Shown: in pieces, positions 55,681 to 64,000 of the stretch
Layout: every line of letters begins with the position of its first letter
Numbering within the stretch: the stretch's first letter is position 1
Assembly (NCBI GenBank): GCA_019359535.1
Contig: JAHHHE010000004.1
Coordinates: 1-64,000 of the forward strand
Origin: Gloeocapsa sp. UFS-A4-WI-NPMV-4B04
GTDB lineage: Bacteria; Cyanobacteriota; Cyanobacteriia; Cyanobacteriales; Chroococcidiopsidaceae
Length of the DNA: 64,000 bases
Reading direction: 5' to 3'
The notes under the pieces: generated by a model
Seen by the model: only the letters and a program-made list of their open reading frames with translations
Database searches by the model: none
Told to the model about the DNA's origin: nothing
Made by a program: the position numbers and the translations under genes

Positions 55681-56715
55681 TTACTCGTCTTCTGCAAATA
55701 TGAACCGATATAGTTCACTAGGATCAGGTTCAGGGCTATTTTCGGCGAATTTAACCGCTTCATCTATTCTCTGCTGAATCTTACTTTCAGTTGCTTTAAG
55801 TTCTTCCGCCTCTGCTAAATTATGCTCCGTCAAATAAGCTGCCAACTTTTTAATCGGATCGCGGGTAAACCAAAACTCTTTCTCAACCTTAGAGCGTAAT
55901 TCGTCTGGATCGGCTAAAGAGTGGCCCCGGAAACGGTATGTTAGAGCTTCTATCAAAGTAGGTCCTTCACCTGCTCTTGCCCTTGCTACGGCTTCTTCTG
56001 CTACCGCTCTTACTGCCAAAACATCCATCCCGTCAACTTCTACACCAGCCATGCCAAACACACTAGCTTTTTTGTAGATTTCTGGTTGAGAAGTTGCCCG
56101 TTCATGGGCCATACCGATCGCCCATTTATTGTTCTCGACTACATAAATAATCGGCAATTTCCACAGCGCCGCCATATTTAAGCATTCAAAAAACTGGCCA
56201 TTATTAGCAGCGCCATCGCCAAAAAAGCAAGCCGTCACCTGATCGGCGCTTTCATCTCCCATTGCTTCGCGGCGATATTTGCTCTGAAAAGCAGCACCAG
56301 TAGCAACAGGAATGCCCTCAGCCACAAAAGCATAACCTCCCAGTAAGCCGTGTTCAGCAGAAAACATATGCATTGAACCGCCGCGCCCTTTACTGCAACC
56401 AGTCGCCTTACCGAATAACTCTGCCATCACTTCTTTGGCAGGCACTCCCGCACTCAAAGCATGAACATGGTCACGATATGTACTACAAACGTAATCTTCA
56501 CCTGGTCGCATTGCTTGGATAACACCCGTTGAAACGGCTTCCTGACCGTTGTAAAGGTGAACAAATCCAAACATTTTGCCTCTGTAATACATCTCGGCGC
56601 ACTTGTCTTCAAAGAAGCGCCCCAAGATCATGTCTTCGTAAAGCCGTAAACCTACTTCTTTGGTGATTTGGGTAGAACTAGCTTGAAAAGGAGGTAAGAT
56701 TCGTTCTTGAACCAT
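55681..56715 (-). CDS. pdhA: pyruvate dehydrogenase E1 component alpha subunit
   Basis: [51 protein letters not shown] (ThDP motif). Confidence 0.95.
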   Translation of the reverse strand: MVQERILPPFQASSTQITKEVGLRLYEDMILGRFFEDKCAEMYYRGKMFGFVHLYNGQEAVSTGVIQAMRPGEDYVCSTYRDHVHALSAGVPAKEVMAELFGKATGCSKGRGGSMHMFSAEHGLLGGYAFVAEGIPVATGAAFQSKYRREAMGDESADQVTACFFGDGAANNGQFFECLNMAALWKLPIIYVVENNKWAIGMAHERATSQPEIYKKASVFGMAGVEVDGMDVLAVRAVAEEAVARARAGEGPTLIEALTYRFRGHSLADPDELRSKVEKEFWFTRDPIKKLAAYLTEHNLAEAEELKATESKIQQRIDEAVKFAENSPEPDPSELYRFIFAEDE

Positions 56716-56904
56716 TGATTTGTAGTATCCTCGTAATGATATTTAAATTCTTAAAATTGCTTGAATATGTTTTGTAACCTTAATAAATTCAGTTGAAGAA
56801 CATACATTTGAGCGTCAAATCCACAAGTTATTATAATGGCACGGTTTGGCTGACCTGAAAAACGCTACTGTATATTAGTTTTGTTGCTCGCGGAAGAGAA
56901 TTAG

Positions 56905-59091
56905 ATGCAAATTCCGCTCGATTACTACCGAATTTTGGGCTTGCCAATTCAGACAAGTGCTGAACAGTTGCAGCAAGCTTACCGCGATCGCACCCTCCAA
57001 CTGCCGCGCCGAGAATATTCTCAAGCCGCGATCGCAGCTCGAAAACAACTCTTAGAACAAGCTTATGCGGTTTTATCTGATCCAGAGCAACGTGCTTGGT
57101 ACGATGCCAACTATTTTGCTTACACATACGACCACGAAGATGATTACTCAGAGGCAACAGAGGACGAAAACCGTCCTGAACTGATTAAACCAGCAATTTC
57201 TCGTCACACTCCAAGTATTGACATTCCTGACGAATTATTTGTTGGGGCATTATTGATTCTACAAGAGCTAGGAGAATACGAGCTTGTATTGAAACTAGGA
57301 CCGAATCACCTCAATGCTATTAGTGCTGAGATAGACGGCGAAAAAAGTAACCTTGATGTCCCTGACATAATTTTAACGATCGCTCTTGCCAGTCTAGAAC
57401 TCGGTCGAGAGCAATGGCAGCAAGGCCAATACGAAAATGCTGCTAGTTCTCTAGAAAACGGTCAAAACCTCCTGATACAAGAACAACTATTCCCCAACAT
57501 CCGCAATGAGATTCAAGCTGATCTCTACAAACTTCGCCCCTACAGAATTCTGGAATTGTTAGCGCAGCCTGCAAGTCAGGTTGCAGAACGCCGTAGTTTG
57601 GGATTGAAGTTGTTACAAGAACTGTTGGATCAACGTGGTGGCATTGATGGTACTAAAGATGATGGCTCCGGTCTTAGTCTTGATGATTTTCTGCGCTTTA
57701 TTCAACAACTACGCAGCTATCTAACAGCTGCAGAGCAACAAACTTTATTTGCAGCAGAGAGCCAACGACCTTCTGCTGTTGCCACTTATTTAACAGCCTA
57801 TACCCTAATAGCACGGGGGTTTGCCCAACGTCAGCCGATCCTAATTAGTCAAGCAAAGCTGTTACTGATGCGTCTAGGTAAGCGTCAAGATGTTCATCTC
57901 GAACAAGCAGTATGTTCGCTGCTACTAGGACAGACAGCAGAAGCAAGTCGAGCCTTAGAACTTAGTCAGGAATATGAAACTCTAGCGTTTATTCGAGAAA
58001 ATTCTCAAGCAGATCCAGACTTGCTACCGGGGCTGTGTCTTTATAGCGATCGCTGGTTACAAACTGAGGTTTTTCCGCAATTTCAGGATCTTGCCCACCA
58101 GCAAGCTTCACTTAAAGACTACTTTGCAAATAAACAAGTTCAAGCTTATCTAGAAGCCCTACCCGCACAAGTAGAGACAACGGCTGAAAAAGCTAGGGTG
58201 GAATCTAAGTCATCCACTCAACCTAAGTTAACTGCTTCACGCCCAAGTGAACCTGAAGCACAAAGTAGTGCGATCGCATCATCCGGTGTTGCAATTATGC
58301 CTGCTGCGGAGCGTACTACGAAAGTTACATCACAGACCACACCCAACACTACTTCTTTAGCCCAGATCCAATCTCCCCAACAGTCAAGAAGACGCACACG
58401 AAATCGGATTGCTCATGAATTAAGTATGGGTTCAACTGGTGGCGCTTTAGCGCATCGACAAGACAAAGGTTCTGCTTTAGTAAGAACTGTCCTCAATGCT
58501 AAAAAAACGCGGCTAATGTTGGTAGCTACTGCTGGCTTACTAGGGATAGTTGTTTTCTGGTTTTTGGCTAGTCAAACATTCGCCTGGTTAAAGCAAACTT
58601 TGTTTCCTCCCGCACCATCATTGCAAGGAGAACAGCTGCTGGTGCAACTAAATCAACCGCCATTACCTATTCCTAGCGCTGGTAGTGAACTGCTAGCTGA
58701 GGAACCGCTAAACCAGAAAATGGCAGAACAAGTAATTCAAACTTGGCTATCTGCGAAGAAGGCAGCTTTTGGTTCAAATCATGCTGTTGATAACTTAAAG
58801 CAAATTTTAGTTCAGCCAGCTTTATCTCAATGGCAACAGAGGGTTGAGAAGGACAAGGCAAATAACCGATATCGGCAGTATCAGCACACTCTGAAGATAG
58901 AGTCTGTGACAGCAAGTGCAGCCGCTCCTGATCAAACTCAGGTAGAAGCCACTGTTAAGGAAATGGCACAAGTTTACGAAAACGCTCAACTGATGCAGAA
59001 CGCCTCTTATGATGACACTGTGCGAGTCCGTTATGATTTGGTTCGCCAAGACAGTCAGTGGCGCATTCGGGAAATGACGGTTCTTAAATAG
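56905..59091 (+). CDS. ftn2: Ftn2/ZipN (ARC6-like) cell division protein with J-like and IMS domains
   Basis: N-terminal DnaJ-like DYYRILGLPIQTSAEQLQQAYRDR, TM segment, C-terminal IMS-type domain. Confidence 0.88.
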   Translation: MQIPLDYYRILGLPIQTSAEQLQQAYRDRTLQLPRREYSQAAIAARKQLLEQAYAVLSDPEQRAWYDANYFAYTYDHEDDYSEATEDENRPELIKPAISRHTPSIDIPDELFVGALLILQELGEYELVLKLGPNHLNAISAEIDGEKSNLDVPDIILTIALASLELGREQWQQGQYENAASSLENGQNLLIQEQLFPNIRNEIQADLYKLRPYRILELLAQPASQVAERRSLGLKLLQELLDQRGGIDGTKDDGSGLSLDDFLRFIQQLRSYLTAAEQQTLFAAESQRPSAVATYLTAYTLIARGFAQRQPILISQAKLLLMRLGKRQDVHLEQAVCSLLLGQTAEASRALELSQEYETLAFIRENSQADPDLLPGLCLYSDRWLQTEVFPQFQDLAHQQASLKDYFANKQVQAYLEALPAQVETTAEKARVESKSSTQPKLTASRPSEPEAQSSAIASSGVAIMPAAERTTKVTSQTTPNTTSLAQIQSPQQSRRRTRNRIAHELSMGSTGGALAHRQDKGSALVRTVLNAKKTRLMLVATAGLLGIVVFWFLASQTFAWLKQTLFPPAPSLQGEQLLVQLNQPPLPIPSAGSELLAEEPLNQKMAEQVIQTWLSAKKAAFGSNHAVDNLKQILVQPALSQWQQRVEKDKANNRYRQYQHTLKIESVTASAAAPDQTQVEATVKEMAQVYENAQLMQNASYDDTVRVRYDLVRQDSQWRIREMTVLK

Positions 59092-59224
59092 CGGCAAATT
59101 CGCTGCTACTAATAAGGTTGCAGCGATGGTCACACAGCGTAAGCGCAACGCATAATCGTAGAGCATACCGCCACAGGCATCGCTGCTTGGCAATAGTTTT
59201 GAATTTCCTAGATACCTTCTAGAT

Positions 59225-59330
59225 AAGTAATTAAGGCTTTTCTCTACAAGCGAAAAATATAGGTTAAATTTGCATCAAAGTAATTAAGGCTTTTCTCTAC
59301 AAGCGAAAAATATAGGTTAAATTTGCATCA
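59225..59330. repeat. exact tandem duplication of a 53-bp unit
   Basis: AAGTAATTAAGGCTTTTCTCTACAAGCGAAAAATATAGGTTAAATTTGCATCA repeated at 59225-59277 and 59278-59330. Confidence 0.97.
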
Positions 59331-59785
59331 GCTGATCAGCTTAATCCGAATTATGAGCAAACCTTGATATTTTTAAACTTAAAAGTAGCTAAAACAGCCC
59401 AAAAACTTAACTAAGTCTGCTCAAACAACTAAATTGTCAAGAAATCATGACTTTTTGATCCCCAAAAGGTTGTGAATGCGTACAATTACTCAAAATAGTC
59501 ATAGCAACCCCTTGATCCCAAGCTCAGGTTTAGTGCTTAATGTCTATTAACAAAGTGATCCCTTGGTTCAAAAAAATGCTTGTTTTAGCATTTGGTGAGA
59601 ATCGGTAACAAGTAGTAAACCAACTATTTATCAACAAGCTGATCACCATTTATGGGTAGTCTCAGAAACCCAATGAGCCAGGCATAAAAGGTTGTAGAAC
59701 TAGCATCTGGGCTTAATTGAGTTCGTTTCAAGGAATCGCTTTCCCAGGAAAAATAACTTACTGTTCAAACTACCCCAACAACCCC

Positions 59786-61033
59786 ATGGCTAAAGAACGC
59801 CCACCCTTAGAAGAAATGACACTGCGGCAACTCCGCAAAGTTGCGAGTGAATGTGCTATTTCTCGCTATAGCCGAATGCGTAAATCGCAACTGCTGGCGG
59901 CAATTCAACAAGTCCAGCGCAGCAAAGTTTCTATTATTCCATCTCGAACACTGGAGGCACAAGAAGCAGTGGAAGCAGCAAAATTTGAATTAGGTCAGGA
60001 AGACCGCACTGGTGGATCTTTCGCTGATGTCGATCAGGGATTAGCTGATCTCCCATCTGGTTACGGTGAAAGCCGAATTGTGCTTATGCCCCGCGATCCG
60101 CAATGGGCTTACACTTACTGGGATATTCCCAATGAGCATAAACAAGAACTGCGCCAACAAGGTGGACAACAGCTAGCACTGCGAATCTATGATGTTACTG
60201 ATATCAGTTTGGAGTACCAAAGCCCGCACAGCATTCAAGAATATCCTTCTGATGAACTAGCGCGGGAATGGTATTTGCCGATTCCTGTGAGTGATCGCGA
60301 TTATGTTGTTGATATCGGCTATCGTTCTGCTGATGGTCGCTGGCTAGTTTTAGCTCGTTCTGCTCCAGTCCATGTTCCTCCGGTATATCCCAGTGATTGG
60401 ATTGAAGACCACTTCGTCACTGTCAATTTTGAGGAAGACCTACGCGAAAGAACTATACTTGAATTGATCCCACCTGTCAAGAAAAAAGCAGCTGCAACTG
60501 CAACTCCTGGAACTTACAACAGCAACCCAATCTACGACGAGATTTTTGGGATGACTCAGGGTGTGGAAGCTCAACGAGTTGCTGGTTCTTTATACGGTTC
60601 TATGCAGCAAGTACCCGTTCACGAGCAGGCAATCAGTTCTTACGTCTTCCCCTCTGGTGTCGGTATGTGGGCAGTTCCAACCGCGTCTGGTTTAACCATG
60701 TCTGGTGCGGGAATGTCGGGCGCTGGCTTCTCGGCGGGGGCAATTCCAATGCGACCGCGTCAATTCTGGTTAATTGCTGATGCTGAGTTGATAGTCTATG
60801 GTGCAACTGAACCAGATGCAACTGTGACGATAGGCGATCGCCAAATTCAGTTAAATCCAGATGGTACTTTCCGCTTCCAGATGTCGTTTCAAGATGGTTT
60901 AATTGATTATCCGATTATGGCTGTGGCAGCCGATGGTGAGCAAATAAGATCAATTCAAATGAAGTTCAATCGTGAAACTCCATCGCGGAATACTAATACT
61001 AAGGAAGAAGCAATCCCAGAATGGTTTACTTAA
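59786..61033 (+). CDS. DUF4912 domain protein with Rho-N-like N-terminus
   Basis: MAKERPPLEEMTLRQLRKVASECAISRYSRMRKSQLLAAIQ; RIVLMPRDPQWAYTYWDIPNEHK. Confidence 0.85.
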   Translation: MAKERPPLEEMTLRQLRKVASECAISRYSRMRKSQLLAAIQQVQRSKVSIIPSRTLEAQEAVEAAKFELGQEDRTGGSFADVDQGLADLPSGYGESRIVLMPRDPQWAYTYWDIPNEHKQELRQQGGQQLALRIYDVTDISLEYQSPHSIQEYPSDELAREWYLPIPVSDRDYVVDIGYRSADGRWLVLARSAPVHVPPVYPSDWIEDHFVTVNFEEDLRERTILELIPPVKKKAAATATPGTYNSNPIYDEIFGMTQGVEAQRVAGSLYGSMQQVPVHEQAISSYVFPSGVGMWAVPTASGLTMSGAGMSGAGFSAGAIPMRPRQFWLIADAELIVYGATEPDATVTIGDRQIQLNPDGTFRFQMSFQDGLIDYPIMAVAADGEQIRSIQMKFNRETPSRNTNTKEEAIPEWFT

Positions 61034-61088
61034 AATGAAGCCTGAGCAGCCATACATAGGTTGCTTTTTGATTAATTAATCAATATTT

Positions 61089-61112
61089 CCCCCGGTCTTG
61101 TCGGGGGCTTAT
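61089..61112 (+). terminator. hairpin/terminator after DUF4912 gene
   Basis: CCCCCG..CGGGGG followed by CTTATTTT. Confidence 0.65.
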
Positions 61113-61125
61113 TTTCTCAAAAATT

Positions 61126-61686
61126 ATGACACCAGAAGAAATTACCAGTACGCTTACAGAAGTATTTGAACCAGCACCTATTCAAAACGATATACCTGGA
61201 TCGTGGCAAGTAGAAACCTCAGATTTTCGGCTGTTGGTACTTCTATCAGACGATCAATCTTGGCTACGATTGCTGATCCCAATTATGTCAGCCGAGGCAG
61301 CGCAACCATTTATGGCACAACTGCTGGAAGCAAACTTTGATGATACTCAGGAAGTCCGCTATGCGATTCATCAAGGCGTAGTGTGGGGCGTGTTTCAGCA
61401 CAGCCGCGAGAGTTTGGTACGAAATGATTTTACAGAAGCGATCGCCCGACTAATTTCACTACAGCGTTTAGGCATATCTGAGGCATTCAACCAGCTAGTT
61501 AATAGTCAGATTCTGCAAATTATTCAAGCAGCCAAGCAGCAAGGACAATCCCTCGAAGCAACGCTGCAAAATTTAGACCGCTTGTATGAAGAAGGAGTAT
61601 TAGGCGATCTAGATCAGGGGGCAGAGTCCCGCGAACAAGTGCTAGCGGCATGGCGACGGCGGCTAGAACGCCTTTGGTCAGAATAG
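61126..61686 (+). CDS. conserved cyanobacterial hypothetical protein
   Basis: 186 aa ORF, acidic, tightly followed by GET3-like ATPase. Confidence 0.65.
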   Translation: MTPEEITSTLTEVFEPAPIQNDIPGSWQVETSDFRLLVLLSDDQSWLRLLIPIMSAEAAQPFMAQLLEANFDDTQEVRYAIHQGVVWGVFQHSRESLVRNDFTEAIARLISLQRLGISEAFNQLVNSQILQIIQAAKQQGQSLEATLQNLDRLYEEGVLGDLDQGAESREQVLAAWRRRLERLWSE

Positions 61687-61791
61687 CTATAGATACAGTA
61701 ATTTAATTAAATACTTGAACAACACCTGTTGCCGATCAAAAACAGCTAGAGTAAATAAATGTAAATAATTCTCACTAGGGCTTGACTACTC

Positions 61792-62979
61792 ATGCGCGTA
61801 ATCTTGATGACTGGCAAAGGGGGAGTTGGGAAAACCTCAGTTGCGGCTGCTACTGGACTGCGTTGTGCCGAACTGGGCTATCGCACACTTGTCCTGAGTA
61901 CAGATCCCGCGCACTCCCTAGCAGACAGTTTTGATTTAGAACTAGGTCACGATCCTGTACTAATTCGCCCGAATCTCTGGGGCGCGGAACTAGATGCGCT
62001 GATGGAATTGGAAGGTAATTGGGGAGCAGTCAAGCGCTACATTACCCAAGTTTTACAGGCGCGTGGTTTAGAAGGTATCCAGGCAGAAGAACTGGCAATT
62101 TTACCAGGCATGGATGAGATATTCGGCTTAGTACGCATGAAACGCCACTACGATGAAGGCGAGTTTGATGTCCTAATTATTGATTCTGCGCCTACTGGTA
62201 CTGCCCTAAGATTATTAAGTTTACCCGAAGTTAGTGGCTGGTATATGCGGCGGTTTTACAAGCCATTGCAAGGCATATCAGTTGCCCTCAGACCTTTTAT
62301 TGAACCGATCTTTAAACCGATTGCTGGTTTTTCTCTGCCAGATAAAGAGGTAATGAATGCTCCTTATGAATTTTATGAGCAGATCGAGGCACTGGAAAAA
62401 ATCTTAACTAACAATACGCTAACGTCGGTGCGCTTGGTTACTAATCCAGAGAAGATGGTAATTAAAGAGTCTCTCCGCGCTCATGCTTATTTGAGTTTAT
62501 ATAATGTTGCAACAGATTTAATCGTCGCAAATCGGATTATTCCCGAAGAAGTAACCGATCCATTCTTCCAGCGCTGGAAGAATCAGCAGCAGCAGTATCG
62601 CCAAGAAATTCATGAAAACTTCCATCCTTTACCTGTAAAAGAAGTTCCTCTCTATTCAGAGGAAATGTGCGGCTTGCCAGCTTTAGAAAGGTTGAAAGAA
62701 ACGCTATATCAGGATGAAGATCCGAGTCAAGTTTATTACAAAGAAACGACGATTAGAATCGTACAAGATAAAAATCAATATAGTTTGGAACTTTACTTAC
62801 CTGGAATTCCTAAAGATCACATTCAACTGAGTAAAACTGGCGATGAATTAAATATTACTATTGGCAATCACCGCCGTAATTTAGTATTACCCCAAGCCTT
62901 GGCAGCACTGCAACCAGGTGGCGCAAAGATGGAAGAAGATTATCTCAAAATTCGCTTTGCTGAAGCTGTTACAAAATAG
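61792..62979 (+). CDS. GET3/ArsA-family ATPase with C-terminal HSP20-like domain
   Basis: [41 protein letters not shown]-term [48 protein letters not shown]. Confidence 0.92.
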   Translation: MRVILMTGKGGVGKTSVAAATGLRCAELGYRTLVLSTDPAHSLADSFDLELGHDPVLIRPNLWGAELDALMELEGNWGAVKRYITQVLQARGLEGIQAEELAILPGMDEIFGLVRMKRHYDEGEFDVLIIDSAPTGTALRLLSLPEVSGWYMRRFYKPLQGISVALRPFIEPIFKPIAGFSLPDKEVMNAPYEFYEQIEALEKILTNNTLTSVRLVTNPEKMVIKESLRAHAYLSLYNVATDLIVANRIIPEEVTDPFFQRWKNQQQQYRQEIHENFHPLPVKEVPLYSEEMCGLPALERLKETLYQDEDPSQVYYKETTIRIVQDKNQYSLELYLPGIPKDHIQLSKTGDELNITIGNHRRNLVLPQALAALQPGGAKMEEDYLKIRFAEAVTK

Positions 62980-63117
62980 GTGTTAGGGAGTAGAGGCTGA
63001 GGAAGCTGTATTTAACAGAGTAAAGCGCGATCGCCCCAAGCATGATATGTCAAAAAAACTTATGTAAGCGATCGCCTGCTTTAAAGCAGTAATCAAGTTC
63101 GGCTCTTCAATCATCAG

Positions 63118-63327
63118 GTTTTTAACTCGAATGTTGGAATTGTGAACGCAGACGTTGCAATTGTGAAGCTCAAATTCCGAGTTGTGATCTGAAAATTTGA
63201 TACTTTTTGCCTGAAGTTTCGAGTTCTGAGCTTGAATGATGGTGTTCTGAACTAAGATGATCAAGTTTTGAGCTTGAAGTTTCGAGTTCTGAGGTTGAAC
63301 ACTGAGGCTTTGAGGTTGACTGATGGT
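63118..63327. repeat. array of ten degenerate 21-bp tandem units
   Basis: units align in 21-nt register, e.g. GTTCTGAGCTTGAATGATGGT, GTTTTGAGCTTGAAGTTTCGA, GTTCTGAGGTTGAACACTGAG, ATTGTGAAGCTCAAATTCCGA. Confidence 0.8.
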
Positions 63328-63411
63328 GTTGTATAGGCGATCCGCCCAAGTTTAAAGTTAAAAGCGATCGCCCTAGATTAGCTACGGTGGTCAGGGCGAT
63401 TGCCGGATTTA

Positions 63412-64000
63412 TCAGGTAAGCGTCTGGGTGATGTCTGCATCTACCAGTAGCGTTGCTGCACCAGAGGTGTACTGCCGATAGAGGACACTATCTAGGGTTG
63501 TTGTGCCGCCAAATGCCCAGCCTTGTCCAGTTGATGTCACCTTATCACCAGAGTTACCGTTGACGATCAAGCGGTTAGTTGTATCTGATAAATCAAGCAG
63601 ATCAAGGCGCGTGAATGCCAGACTATTATTGCCAGTACCAGTGATGTCGATAATCTCGAAAGCGGTGAATTTGTTGTTGGAGATGCTAGTCAGGTCGATA
63701 TTGTCACTCCCGTCAATGCGTAAAGTGTCAACGCCACTGCCGCCGTTGCTGCGTCTGTCGGTTGCGCCGAAGCTGAGGGTATCATTGCCAGCACCGCCTA
63801 TAAGTACATCAACGCCTTTGCCACCAATAAGGAGATCATTGCCCAGCCCACCAATTAAAATGTCTTTGCCAGCAGTACCAGTAAGCGTATCATTGCCTGC
63901 TGTGCCAGCATTAGTTACTTTATCGGTGAAGTCGCGACCGAATATCACATAACTCTCGCCAGCGAAATCTCTACTATAATATTGACCATTTGTATCAGCA
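63412..64000 (-). CDS. C-terminal part of FG-GAP/RTX-type calcium-binding repeat protein (partial, runs off window)
   Basis: [42 protein letters not shown] nonapeptide repeats; frame stays open to 64000 with [13 protein letters not shown]. Confidence 0.87.
   Translation of the reverse strand, partial: ADTNGQYYSRDFAGESYVIFGRDFTDKVTNAGTAGNDTLTGTAGKDILIGGLGNDLLIGGKGVDVLIGGAGNDTLSFGATDRRSNGGSGVDTLRIDGSDNIDLTSISNNKFTAFEIIDITGTGNNSLAFTRLDLLDLSDTTNRLIVNGNSGDKVTSTGQGWAFGGTTTLDSVLYRQYTSGAATLLVDADITQTLT

Overview
The window is 64 kb of cyanobacterial chromosome. Supporting signs are frequent GCGATCGC (HIP1) octamers, an apcE-apcABC phycobilisome core locus, rbcL-rbcX-rbcS followed by a GDSL/SGNH gene and rubisco activase, and the cyanobacterial atpI-B-E-G-F-H-A-C order. 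Most of it is housekeeping: secA, tmRNA, SRP RNA, ATP synthase, phycobilisome core, ftsW, ccdA/ccs1, queF, rubisco genes, panB, fba, pdhA, ftn2/zipN, and a GET3/ArsA-like ATPase. The most interesting accessory locus is about 17.17-18.45 kb. It looks like a minimal, decayed integron: a truncated and stop/frameshift-disrupted IntI-like integrase faces away from a single SMI1/KNR4 (SUKH) gene, and that gene is followed by a sequence with the architecture of an attC recombination site (RYYYAAC...GTTRRRY, paired L boxes with extrahelical bases). Other points: an IS5-type element with a probable -1 frameshift A7G slippery site, TIRs and a TA duplication; a tyrosine recombinase next to tRNA-Lys interrupted by one in-frame TGA; frameshifted GNAT, GATase and duplicated-domain genes; a 71-nt hairpin in the apcA leader; heptameric AGTGAGT repeats between co-directional atp and rbc genes; an array of ten degenerate 21-bp units; an exact 53-bp tandem duplication; and dyads upstream of a globin gene. 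All calls come from reading the sequence and supplied ORFs; no database search was run.
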